Source: Flavobacterium sp. LPB0248 | GTDB lineage: Bacteria; Bacteroidota; Bacteroidia; Flavobacteriales; Flavobacteriaceae | DNA: 64,000 nt | Direction: 5' to 3' | NCBI RefSeq assembly: GCF_013388355.1 | Contig: NZ_CP058246.1 | Span: 1,736,001 to 1,800,000 of the forward strand | Part shown: piece by piece, positions 36,170-43,544 of the stretch | Numbering within the stretch: position 1 is the stretch's first letter | How the letters are laid out: each line of letters begins with the position of its first letter | Position numbers and translations under genes: made by a program | The notes under the pieces: model-generated | What the model was told of the DNA's origin: nothing | Database searches by the model: none | What the model saw: the letters and a program-made list of their open reading frames with translations, nothing else

Positions 36170-36217
36170 GAAACGATAATAAATCTGAAAATCAGACTAT
36201 TATCGTTTCTTTTTTTG
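36170..36217 (+). terminator. Pirin gene terminator
   Basis: Arms GAAACGATAATA and TATTATCGTTTC with an inner stem (TCTGA/TCAGA), then eight T. Confidence 0.85.
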
Positions 36218-36304
36218 CTCAATTTTAAAAAAGAAAGACTAACTTTATAAATAAGAAAATTGGTCTGACTTTAAAATTAAAACTAATCCTTAAAATTTTA
36301 AACC

Positions 36305-36535
36305 ATGAATCCAAACAACCTCACTAAAGAATATACAAACGGAGAAGTTACGATTGTGTGGCAATCTGGAAAATGTATTCACTCGGCAAATTGTGTCAAA
36401 AACAATCCGGATGTTTTTCGCCCAAAAGAAAAACCGTGGATTACACCAGAGCAGTCTACAACTGAGAAAATAATTTCTACTGTTAATAAATGTCCGTCGG
36501 GAGCGCTGACATTTTATATGAATAACAAAAGCTAA
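36305..36535 (+). CDS. Small 4Fe-4S mono-cluster protein (Fer4_19)
   Basis: A 76-residue protein of the divergent 4Fe-4S mono-cluster family, related to E. coli YjdI. Cysteines lie in GKCIHSANCVKNNPDVF and in NKCPSGAL, and the conserved WITPEQS lies between. It may carry electrons or store a cluster; the partner is unknown. It sits between the pirin and YceI genes, which share an upstream palindrome, while no such palindrome is seen directly before this gene. Confidence 0.85.
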   Translation: MNPNNLTKEYTNGEVTIVWQSGKCIHSANCVKNNPDVFRPKEKPWITPEQSTTEKIISTVNKCPSGALTFYMNNKS

Positions 36536-36552
36536 GCTTTAAGCATTAGTTT

Positions 36553-36715
36553 TTTCGCCACAGATTAAAAGGATTAAATTGATTTTTTTCGCCACGACTT
36601 GAGCGATAGCGAACAGGCGTAGCAATTGCTCGAAATAAATTGAATTGAAATTTGTGGAAATTCGTGGCAATATTTCTTTTAATCCTTTTAATCTGTGTAA
36701 TCTGTGGCAAAAAAC
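36553..36715. repeat. Nested foldback repeat (GCCACAGATTAAAAGG)
   Basis: The outer arms CGCCACAGATTAAAAGGATT and TAATCCTTTTAATCTGTG plus TAATCTGTGGC enclose an inner pair CGCCACGACTT / GAAATTCGTGGC. It belongs to the same word family as the foldbacks at 9354 and 37415. Confidence 0.65.
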
Positions 36716-36731
36716 ATCACATTTTTTATTT

Positions 36732-36777
36732 CTTAATCTAGGTTAAGTGCTTCAGGACAACTGTCACCGTAACTTTG
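36732..36777 (+). promoter_or_regulatory. YceI promoter with upstream palindrome
   Basis: CTTAATCTAGGTTAAG (36732-36747) is followed after 22 nt by TAACTTTG (36770-36777). Thirteen of 16 bases or more match the pirin-gene palindrome and the flanks (TT before, TGCTT after) are also shared. Confidence 0.7.
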
Positions 36778-36817
36778 TCCTATCAAAATGAAATTAAATA
36801 TTTAAAAAAATAAAATT

Positions 36818-37351
36818 ATGGCAACTACAAAATGGTCAATTGACCCAACTCACTCAGAAATTGGTTTTAAAGTTAAACACATGATGTTTACAAATGTTTC
36901 AGGAAAATTTGGAACTTATGAAGCTTCTGCAATCACAGAAGGAGATAGTTTTGATAATGCAGATTTCAGTTTTTCTGCTGATATCGCTTCAGTAGATACT
37001 GCAAATGCAGATCGTGACGGACATTTAAGAAGCGGTGACTTCTTTGATGCTGAAAATCATCCAAAATTAACTTTCAAATCTTCTTCTTTCAAAAAAATCA
37101 ACGATGGTGAATTTGAATTAACTGGAGATTTAAACATCAAAGGTGTTTCTAAAACAGTAAAATTCCCAGTTGAGTTTAGCGGAATCATGACTGATCCTTG
37201 GGGAAATACAAAAGTAGGTTTAAGCATAGAAGGAAAAATCAATCGTAAAGATTGGGGTTTAAATTGGAACTCGGCTCTTGAAACAGGTGGTGTTTTAGTT
37301 GGAGAAGAAGTTCGTTTGAACATTGAATTACAATTTGTAAAACAAGCCTAA
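36818..37351 (+). CDS. YceI family protein
   Basis: A 177-residue lipocalin-like YceI domain that starts directly with KWSIDPTHSEIGFKVKHMMFT. Later family blocks are DNADFSFSADIASVDTANADRDGHLRSGDFFDAENHPKLTF (written here in pieces: ASVDTANADRD, HLRSGDFFDAENHPKL), GDLNIKGVSKTVKFPVEF and RKDWGLNWN. YceI proteins bind polyisoprenoids such as ubiquinone precursors. Unlike E. coli YceI there is no signal peptide, so it probably acts in the cytoplasm. Its promoter shares a palindrome with the pirin gene. Confidence 0.92.
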   Translation: MATTKWSIDPTHSEIGFKVKHMMFTNVSGKFGTYEASAITEGDSFDNADFSFSADIASVDTANADRDGHLRSGDFFDAENHPKLTFKSSSFKKINDGEFELTGDLNIKGVSKTVKFPVEFSGIMTDPWGNTKVGLSIEGKINRKDWGLNWNSALETGGVLVGEEVRLNIELQFVKQA

Positions 37352-37385
37352 TTAAGCATTCTCGGATTTAATTGGTTGGTTATTG

Positions 37386-37413
37386 AAGCTCTGCATTTTG
37401 CAGGGCTTTTTTT
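37386..37413 (+). terminator. YceI gene terminator
   Basis: Arms AGCTCTGCA and TGCAGGGCT (one mismatch pair) with a T run behind. Confidence 0.65.
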
Positions 37414-37414
37414 A

Positions 37415-37536
37415 TAGCCACGAATTCACGAATTTATTTATCCTAAACACTGAAAATATTTAATGCCACAGATTAAAATAATTATTTGGATTTTTTAATC
37501 TGTGGCAAATAAAATTCTTGAATTCGTGGCTATAAA
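37415..37536. repeat. Nested foldback repeat (GCCACGAATTC, GCCACAGATTAAA)
   Basis: The outer arms ATAGCCACGAATTCACGAAT and GAATTCGTGGCTAT enclose an inner pair GCCACAGATTAAA / TTTAATCTGTGGC. It lies between the convergent YceI and AraC genes. Confidence 0.7.
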
Positions 37537-37539
37537 AAA

Positions 37540-38403
37540 TCAACGTACCGTGTTTCTAAATTCAGTCGGCGACATTCCGGTTTGTTTTTTGAAGAAACGA
37601 GAGAAATATGAATAATCTTCGTAACCGACTTTGAATGCTACTTCATTTACTGCTAATTGTTTGTCGATCAGCATTCTTTTTATTTCCAGAATTACTCGGT
37701 CTGTAATAACTTCTGTTGCTGTTTTTTGAAGGATTTCGTTGCAGATTCTGTTTAAATGCTTCAGTGTAATATTTAGTTTTTCTGCATAAAACGAAGGCAA
37801 TTTCTCAGTTCTGAAATATTCTTCTAAAAGTGATTCAAACTTATTGATTTTGATATTGTAAGAATGCGTTTGATGTGAATACGTTTCGCCATATTTTCTT
37901 GCCACTTCGATGTGAATACAGTCTAGTAAATTCAACAATTTATCTAATTGATATTTATTGTCTTGGCTATTTTCCTGAATCAGTAAATCGAAATAAGGTT
38001 GGATTTTCGGGATTTCTTTTTCTTCAAAAACCATTTCTGGTCGGTTTTGAATGGAGTGATAAAAACTATAGTCGTTGATTTTTTTCTGTCCGAAATACAG
38101 ATTGTACAATTCCTGTGAAAAGATAATTACAAAACCTTGAACGTCTTTAGATAAATTCCAATGATGCATTTGTCCAGGCTGTAGCACAAAAAGGCTTCCT
38201 CTTTTAATTTCGAACTGGTCAAAATCGACTTCATGCAATCCTGAACCTTTTGTAAAAAAAACCATTAAATACGAGTCATGACGATGCGGTTCTTCGACAA
38301 AACTGTGACTTTTCAAATGTTCTTTAAAAGTATTCACATAAAAATCGCGATGAATGTCGTTACAGCTAAAATTCTGAACACTATAAATCGGATATCTTTT
38401 CAT
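37540..38403 (-). CDS. AraC-family transcriptional regulator
   Basis: A 287-residue regulator with an N-terminal cupin-like sensor (about 20-110; EEPHRHDSYLMVFFTKGSG, FVLQPGQMHHWNL) and a C-terminal pair of helix-turn-helix motifs (about 190-287; FYAEKLNITLKHLNRIC, AVNEVAFKVGYEDYSYFSRFFKKQTGMSPTEFR). The ligand is unknown. It is divergent from the DUF983 gene and convergent with the YceI gene. It is a neighbour of the pirin/YceI palindromes and could bind them, but two-fold palindromes are less usual for AraC proteins than direct repeats. Confidence 0.9.
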   Translation of the reverse strand: MKRYPIYSVQNFSCNDIHRDFYVNTFKEHLKSHSFVEEPHRHDSYLMVFFTKGSGLHEVDFDQFEIKRGSLFVLQPGQMHHWNLSKDVQGFVIIFSQELYNLYFGQKKINDYSFYHSIQNRPEMVFEEKEIPKIQPYFDLLIQENSQDNKYQLDKLLNLLDCIHIEVARKYGETYSHQTHSYNIKINKFESLLEEYFRTEKLPSFYAEKLNITLKHLNRICNEILQKTATEVITDRVILEIKRMLIDKQLAVNEVAFKVGYEDYSYFSRFFKKQTGMSPTEFRNTVR

Positions 38404-38467
38404 AAAAATGTCTTTATTATGCTATAATAAGCGAAGATACTAAAAAGACTTTTATTCTACTCCGAAT

Positions 38468-38475
38468 TACCTTTG
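38468..38475 (+). promoter_or_regulatory. -7 promoter element of the DUF983 gene
   Basis: TACCTTTG fits TAnnTTTG and lies 23 nt before the ATG at 38499. It overlaps the GTG at 38475 that opens the frame, which excludes that start. Confidence 0.6.
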
Positions 38476-38498
38476 TGCAAATAAAAAACATCAAAGTC

Positions 38499-38861
38499 AT
38501 GTCAAATGCACTAACTCATATTTTAAGCAACGAATGTCCTGTTTGTCATAAAGGAAAAGTCTTTACAGACAAAAATATTTTTCTGACTTTTCGTCTTCCA
38601 AAGATGAATGAATACTGCAGTCATTGCAATTATAAATTCCAAAAAGAACCTGGTTATTTCTTTGGCGCCATGTATGTAAACTACGGATTAACAGTCGCTC
38701 AAGGAATTGCCACCTATTGTATTGCACAGTTTTTCTTTGAGAAAAATTTCGATTTACGAATCATTCCAATTATTGCTGTTGTGATTACTTTGCTCACTTC
38801 TTTCAATCTACGATTTTCACGATTAGCATGGATTTACATGTTTAAGGATTATACGAAATAA
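38499..38861 (+). CDS. DUF983 family membrane protein
   Basis: A 120-residue protein with two N-terminal cysteine pairs (ECPVCHKGKVF and EYCSHCNYKF) that look like a zinc ribbon, then FQKEPGYFFGAMYVNYG, which is diagnostic of DUF983, and two hydrophobic helices (LTVAQGIATYCIAQFFF, IIPIIAVVITLLTSFN). The function is unknown. The start follows from the promoter position. Confidence 0.85.
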   Translation: MSNALTHILSNECPVCHKGKVFTDKNIFLTFRLPKMNEYCSHCNYKFQKEPGYFFGAMYVNYGLTVAQGIATYCIAQFFFEKNFDLRIIPIIAVVITLLTSFNLRFSRLAWIYMFKDYTK

Positions 38862-38869
38862 AAAAGTAT

Positions 38870-38877
38870 TATTTTTG
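38870..38877 (+). promoter_or_regulatory. -7 promoter element of fabD
   Basis: TATTTTTG fits TAnnTTTG and lies 55 nt before the fabD ATG. Confidence 0.55.
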
Positions 38878-38932
38878 CCTTTCAATTGAAGCTAATTTTC
38901 AATTCCAAAAAAATAAAAAACAAATTAGACAA

Positions 38933-39805
38933 ATGAAAGCATACGTATTTCCAGGTCAAGGTGCACAATTCACAGGAATGGGTAAAGACCTTTATGAAAA
39001 TTCGGCTTTAGCCAAAGAATTATTCGAAAAAGCTAATGAAATATTAGGTTTCAGAATTACAGATATCATGTTTGAAGGCACTGCCGAAGAACTAAAAGAA
39101 ACTAAAGTTACACAGCCTGCAGTATTTTTACATTCTGTTATTTTAGCGAAAACTTTAGAGGATTTTAAACCGGAAATGGTTGCAGGGCACTCATTAGGAG
39201 AATTTTCAGCTTTGGTTGCTAACGGAACTTTATCTTTTGAAGATGGTTTAAAATTAGTTTCTCAACGTGCTCTTGCAATGCAAAAAGCTTGCGAGATCAC
39301 TCCTTCTATAATGGCTGCTGTATTAGGTTTAGCTGATAATGTTGTCGAAGAAGTTTGCGCTTCTATTGACGGTATCGTAGTTGCTGCAAACTATAACTGC
39401 CCAGGACAATTAGTAATTTCTGGTGAAACTACTGCTGTTGAAAAAGCTTGTGAAGCAATGAAAGCTGCCGGAGCAAAACGTGCTTTAATTTTACCTGTTG
39501 GAGGAGCTTTCCACTCTCCAATGATGGAACCAGCGAGAGAAGAATTGGCTGCTGCAATTGAAGCAACTACTTTCTCTGCTCCTATTTGCCCAGTGTATCA
39601 AAACGTAACTGCAAGCGCAGTTTCTGATGCTAATGAAATTAAAAAGAACTTAATCATTCAATTGACTGCTCCAGTAAAATGGACTCAGTCTGTTCAGCAA
39701 ATGATCGCCGACGGTGCGACTTTGTTTACTGAAGTTGGTCCAGGAAAAGTATTAACTGGATTGATTAATAAAATTGATAAAGAAGCTGCTGTTGCTAATG
39801 CTTAA
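38933..39805 (+). CDS. fabD: Malonyl-CoA:ACP S-malonyltransferase
   Basis: A 290-residue cytoplasmic enzyme that loads malonate from malonyl-CoA onto acyl carrier protein for fatty-acid synthesis. The N-terminal FPGQGAQFTGMGKDLY, the nucleophile elbow GHSLGE with Ser87, the arginine in LVSQRALAMQKAC and the histidine in GGAFHSPMM are all as expected. The C-terminal EVGPGKVLTGL is normal. It is monocistronic with a promoter and a strong terminator. Confidence 0.96.
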   Translation: MKAYVFPGQGAQFTGMGKDLYENSALAKELFEKANEILGFRITDIMFEGTAEELKETKVTQPAVFLHSVILAKTLEDFKPEMVAGHSLGEFSALVANGTLSFEDGLKLVSQRALAMQKACEITPSIMAAVLGLADNVVEEVCASIDGIVVAANYNCPGQLVISGETTAVEKACEAMKAAGAKRALILPVGGAFHSPMMEPAREELAAAIEATTFSAPICPVYQNVTASAVSDANEIKKNLIIQLTAPVKWTQSVQQMIADGATLFTEVGPGKVLTGLINKIDKEAAVANA

Positions 39806-39858
39806 TTTTTAAGTGTTCAGTCGCAGTTACAGTTTTCAGTTAAAAACAATACACATAA

Positions 39859-39894
39859 AAAAAGCTCTGAAAAATAGATTTTTCAGAGCTTTTT
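39859..39894 (+). terminator. fabD terminator
   Basis: Arms AAAAGCTCTGAAAAAT and ATTTTTCAGAGCTTTT, immediately followed by a palindromic repeat. Confidence 0.85.
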
Positions 39895-39991
39895 GTCATT
39901 TCGACGAAGGAGAAATCTTCGTAAGAAACTCTACATAGAAAGTCCAAAAACTTTGCCGAGCTACTTGCGAAGATTTCTCCTTCGTCGAAAT
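39895..39991. repeat. Palindromic repeat, interrupted by IS copy 3
   Basis: The left arm is GTCATTTCGACGAAGGAGAA and the right arm TTCTCCTTCGTCGAAAT; the end GAAATGAC continues after the IS at 41033-41040. The organisation equals that at 6871. Confidence 0.88.
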
Positions 39992-41032
39992 TGTAAAAGT
40001 CACTTATTTCGGTAACGGATTTATCATTTCGATCGGTTTTTTACCATCAATACCTTGATGCGGTCTTTCATGATTATAATAATATAAGTATTGTAATAAT
40101 TCTTCTTTTAGTTCTTCTTGAGAATCAAAATCAGTATCTCTTAATAAATCTTCTTCTAGAGTTCTCCAAAAGCGCTCTACTTTACCGTTTGTCTGTGGTC
40201 TATATGGCTTTGTATATCTGTGCACTATGCCTAATTCCATAAGCATTCTTTCAAAAGGATGCTGGCTTTTTACTTTGCTTGTTTTAGGTCCAAATTCAGC
40301 TCCATTATCAGATAATATCTCTTCAAATTTTATTTCATAATGGCTGCTTAAGATATTTAAACATTTTAATGAAGCAAACATTACTGTTAAACTGGTAATA
40401 TCTGAAACTAATTCAGCCCAAGCAATCCGGCTGTAATCATCAATTACACAGACTAAATAAAGCTTTTTGTTTTCTCCACGAATTATACTTTTACTTAAAT
40501 AATGACAATCAATATGACCCAGCTGTCCCATTCTTTCCTTGATTATTTTCTGATGATTCTTTTTAATCTTCGGAGTTAACCTGTTTATTCTATGCCGTTT
40601 TAAAATATTATAAACTCCAGAATATGAAGGTGTATGTTTTCCTAATCTGGGATTTAAGATACTAACAATTTCATATTTATTGTTTCCTTTTTCTCTTAAT
40701 TCAATTACTTTTTGTTCTATAAAAGGTAAAGGACGTCTTGTCTTGTATTTTGGACCACGTTTTTGAGGCAGTAAATCTAAAGACTTACCGCTCTGCTTAT
40801 AGCGGTTATAATACTTTAAGAAACTTTTTCTGCAGGTGTCATTTGCCTTATAAAAATCCATCGCCTTTTTATGCACTGGATGAGTTTTACTTTTTACCTG
40901 CTCATATTCTCTTATCAAAAATCGATACTTCTCTAAATAGTTTCTTTCTAATGTTGAATCCTGACTGTTATTTCTCATCGCAACAAAATTTATTAAAGTT
41001 AAATTTTGTTACCGAAATATCTAACCTTTACA
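39992..41032 (-). mobile_element. IS481-type insertion sequence, copy 3
   Basis: A 1041-bp element in the same orientation as copy 2, with direct repeat GAAAT at 39987-39991 and 41033-41037. Ends are TGTAAA and TTTACA. Confidence 0.93.
40004..40978 (-). CDS. IS481-type DDE transposase (IS copy 3)
   Basis: A 324-residue transposase identical in protein sequence to the other two copies and intact in its D-D-E residues. Confidence 0.95.
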   Translation of the reverse strand: MRNNSQDSTLERNYLEKYRFLIREYEQVKSKTHPVHKKAMDFYKANDTCRKSFLKYYNRYKQSGKSLDLLPQKRGPKYKTRRPLPFIEQKVIELREKGNNKYEIVSILNPRLGKHTPSYSGVYNILKRHRINRLTPKIKKNHQKIIKERMGQLGHIDCHYLSKSIIRGENKKLYLVCVIDDYSRIAWAELVSDITSLTVMFASLKCLNILSSHYEIKFEEILSDNGAEFGPKTSKVKSQHPFERMLMELGIVHRYTKPYRPQTNGKVERFWRTLEEDLLRDTDFDSQEELKEELLQYLYYYNHERPHQGIDGKKPIEMINPLPK

Positions 41033-41085
41033 GAAATGACATACTAAAAGAAAAATAAAAAAGATATATGCTTTTAGAATTTACA

Positions 41086-41991
41086 TTATAAAGTTTTCTT
41101 TTCCTTCTTTTTGTAATTCACAATAAAAACTCCAAGGATAATAAGAGCTGTAGCAATAATAAAATCAATTGTAATTACTTCATCCAAAAGCAACCAGCCC
41201 AAGAAAACCGCAATTATGGTATTGATATAGGACAAAATAGAAACTTGAACCGCTGTAACATGTTTTAAAGCATAATTATAACAGAAGAAAGCAATCACAG
41301 ATCCAAAGATTGATAAATACAAAGCCGCAAAAATACTTCTTGAACTCCACGAACTAAAGTCAGGATTTGGCGAAAAAATTGAAGCCAAAACTAACTGAAT
41401 ACAAGATGCGATTGTAAATTGATAAAACAAATTGAGGGTTATGTTTTTCGATTTATTAGCATGCGTTTTGGTATAAATTGTCCCTGCTGCCCAAGCCAAA
41501 ATTGCAAATCCCATAAACATCATTCCTGTTCTGTAATTAGCATCTAAAAACGATACAAGTCCATCTTTAAAAATAAAAACTACACCAGAAAACCCAATAA
41601 TCACTCCTGTAAATCCTTTTAAACTCATTTTTTGCAATCCAAACATAATACTACCCAAGAAAATAAGAATTGGAGTCACCGCATTTATGACCGATGCTAG
41701 TCCGCTTGGAATATTCTGCTCTGCAATTGTTGTAAAACCATTTGCAATCACAAGCATTAAAACCGAAGCAATAAGCTGTTGTTTGAAATTCTCCCAACCA
41801 ATCCATTCTAATTCTTTTTTGAATAATAAAATCGTCATCATAATCAATCCCGCCAATCCCTGACGAATTGAAGTTACAAACCAAGGCGGAATCGTTTCAA
41901 CTGCCACCTTAATTCCTAAAAATGTTGTACCCCAAACAATTCCAACAGCCGCTAAGGCAAATATTAATTTATAATCTAAATTCTGTTTCAT
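41086..41991 (-). CDS. DMT-superfamily (EamA) transporter
   Basis: A 301-residue inner-membrane protein with about ten transmembrane helices in two EamA repeats (first about 8-140, starting LIFALAAVGIVWGTTFLGIKV; second about 155-290, ending FIIATALIILGVFIVNY). VINAVTPILIFLGSIMF and LSYINTIIAVFLGWLLLDE are the repeat-end helices. Such proteins export metabolites or amino acids; the substrate is unknown. A lysine-rich tail (KKKEKK) is cytoplasmic. Confidence 0.88.
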   Translation of the reverse strand: MKQNLDYKLIFALAAVGIVWGTTFLGIKVAVETIPPWFVTSIRQGLAGLIMMTILLFKKELEWIGWENFKQQLIASVLMLVIANGFTTIAEQNIPSGLASVINAVTPILIFLGSIMFGLQKMSLKGFTGVIIGFSGVVFIFKDGLVSFLDANYRTGMMFMGFAILAWAAGTIYTKTHANKSKNITLNLFYQFTIASCIQLVLASIFSPNPDFSSWSSRSIFAALYLSIFGSVIAFFCYNYALKHVTAVQVSILSYINTIIAVFLGWLLLDEVITIDFIIATALIILGVFIVNYKKKEKKTL

Positions 41992-42068
41992 AAAATGCCA
42001 GTTAAAAAAAATCCCAAACTATATTGCTATAATCTGGGATCTTAAAATTTATAATTTTATTTAAAAAA

Positions 42069-43085
42069 CTATTTATTCCTCACTTTTTGTTCCCATTTCC
42101 AAGCACTTGCCATTGCTTCGTCTAAACTTAGTTCAGCCTTCCATCCTAAGACATTATTTGCCTTATCTGTATTTGCGTAAGCTTCAGTAATATCACCTTC
42201 ACGACGAGGCATCATTTTATAAGGCAGTTTTTTACCGCTGACTTTTTCAAAACTGTGAATGACTTCCAGAACAGAACTTCCTTTTCCTGTTCCTAAATTG
42301 AAAGTTTCTACTTTTGCCAAGTTCTTTTTGTTTAACAAACGCTGTAAAGCAATTACGTGTGCTTTTGCTAAATCTACGACGTGAATGTAATCACGAACAG
42401 CAGTTCCGTCTGGTGTTGGATAATCATTTCCAAAAACCGATAATTCCTGACGCAATCCTACTCCAGTTTGCGTAATAAATGGCACTAAATTTTGAGGAAC
42501 TCCTAATGGCAACTCACCAATCTCTACAGATTCGTGTGCTCCTACTGGATTAAAGTAACGTAATAAAATAGCGCTGATATTGGTAACTTTAGCTGTATCT
42601 GTAATAATTTCTTCTCCAATCTGTTTGGTGTTTCCGTAAGGAGACATCGCTGCCTGAACCGGAGCATCTTCTGTAATTGGCATTTTTTCGGCTTGACCGT
42701 AAACTGTACAAGAAGAACTAAAAATAAAACTTGCTTCAGGTTTTTGCTGTAATTCTTGTAAAAGGTAAACTAAACTGCTAATGTTGTTTTCATAATACAG
42801 TAAAGGCTGCTCAACACTTTCACCAACCGCTTTTGAAGCTGCAAAATGAATGACACCAGTAACATCATTATGTTTTTTAAAAAAATCCCGAACGGCACTT
42901 TTCTCTCTTAAATCAATTTTCTCGAATAAAGGCGTTTTTCCTGTAATCGCGGTAATTCCTTTTAAAACATCTTCTGAAGAATTCGAAAGATTATCAATAA
43001 TCACCACTTCGAAGCCTTCATTTTGTAATTCGACTACGGTGTGAGAACCGATAAATCCTAATCCTCCTGTTACTAATACTTTCAT
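42069..43085 (-). CDS. galE: UDP-glucose 4-epimerase
   Basis: A 338-residue short-chain dehydrogenase/reductase that interconverts UDP-glucose and UDP-galactose with bound NAD. Sites seen are the NAD loop VTGGLGFIGSHTV, IDNLSNSS, the serine-tyrosine-lysine set SSSCTVYG and SPYGNTK, LRYFNPVGAH and YIHVVDLAKAHV. Length is normal. It is the third gene of a minus-strand operon after the DegT aminotransferase and the NTF2-like gene (gap 15 bp), which suggests nucleotide-sugar supply for surface polysaccharide. Confidence 0.95.
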   Translation of the reverse strand: MKVLVTGGLGFIGSHTVVELQNEGFEVVIIDNLSNSSEDVLKGITAITGKTPLFEKIDLREKSAVRDFFKKHNDVTGVIHFAASKAVGESVEQPLLYYENNISSLVYLLQELQQKPEASFIFSSSCTVYGQAEKMPITEDAPVQAAMSPYGNTKQIGEEIITDTAKVTNISAILLRYFNPVGAHESVEIGELPLGVPQNLVPFITQTGVGLRQELSVFGNDYPTPDGTAVRDYIHVVDLAKAHVIALQRLLNKKNLAKVETFNLGTGKGSSVLEVIHSFEKVSGKKLPYKMMPRREGDITEAYANTDKANNVLGWKAELSLDEAMASAWKWEQKVRNK

Positions 43086-43100
43086 TTTTTTGTGGTTGTT

Positions 43101-43541
43101 TTATGTAGTTAATTTATAAGCTTGTCTAGCAATTAAAACCCATTTGCCTTTTTGTTTCTGCCAAACGAGCATTATTCCTATTTTAATATCTCGATCTATT
43201 CCATCGTCTTTGGTATGAGCCGATAAAACATGTCGAACTATGGCAACATCGTTCTGAATAGTTATAGTTTGGTTCTGAAAATCGATCGAAACAAAATCAG
43301 ATTTTCCACTTACTATTCCTTCTATAAATTCAGCTTGGTTTTGAAAATTACCATTTGAGTGGACATAATTTAATTTGTCGGAAGTTAGCGCTTTCAATTT
43401 CGCTTCATCAGCATCAATCATTGCCTGACGCAAAATCTCAACCTGACTGCTAACGGCATTCTCTTCTTTAGAATTCGTTTTTTGAGCAAAAACCGAAAAC
43501 TGAAGAAAAATCATTAAAAGTAAAAGACCAACTCTTTTCAT
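43101..43541 (-). CDS. Exported NTF2-like (DUF4440) protein
   Basis: A 146-residue protein with signal peptide MKRVGLLLLMIFLQFSVFAQ. The mature part has the cone-shaped NTF2-like/SnoaL fold signals: VEILRQAMIDADEAKLKAL, LNYVHSNGNFQNQAEFIEGI, AIVRHVLSAHTKDDG and MLVWQKQKGKWVLIARQA. Such domains bind small hydrophobic ligands or act as enzymes; nothing more specific can be said. It lies between the DegT gene (3 bp) and galE (15 bp). Confidence 0.82.
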   Translation of the reverse strand: MKRVGLLLLMIFLQFSVFAQKTNSKEENAVSSQVEILRQAMIDADEAKLKALTSDKLNYVHSNGNFQNQAEFIEGIVSGKSDFVSIDFQNQTITIQNDVAIVRHVLSAHTKDDGIDRDIKIGIMLVWQKQKGKWVLIARQAYKLTT

Positions 43542-43544
43542 TAT

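Noticed and set aside
37540..38403. AraC regulator as the proven owner of the pirin/YceI palindromes
   Set aside because: It is near, but no such palindrome is seen in its own divergent promoter region and AraC proteins usually bind direct repeats; left as a possibility only.
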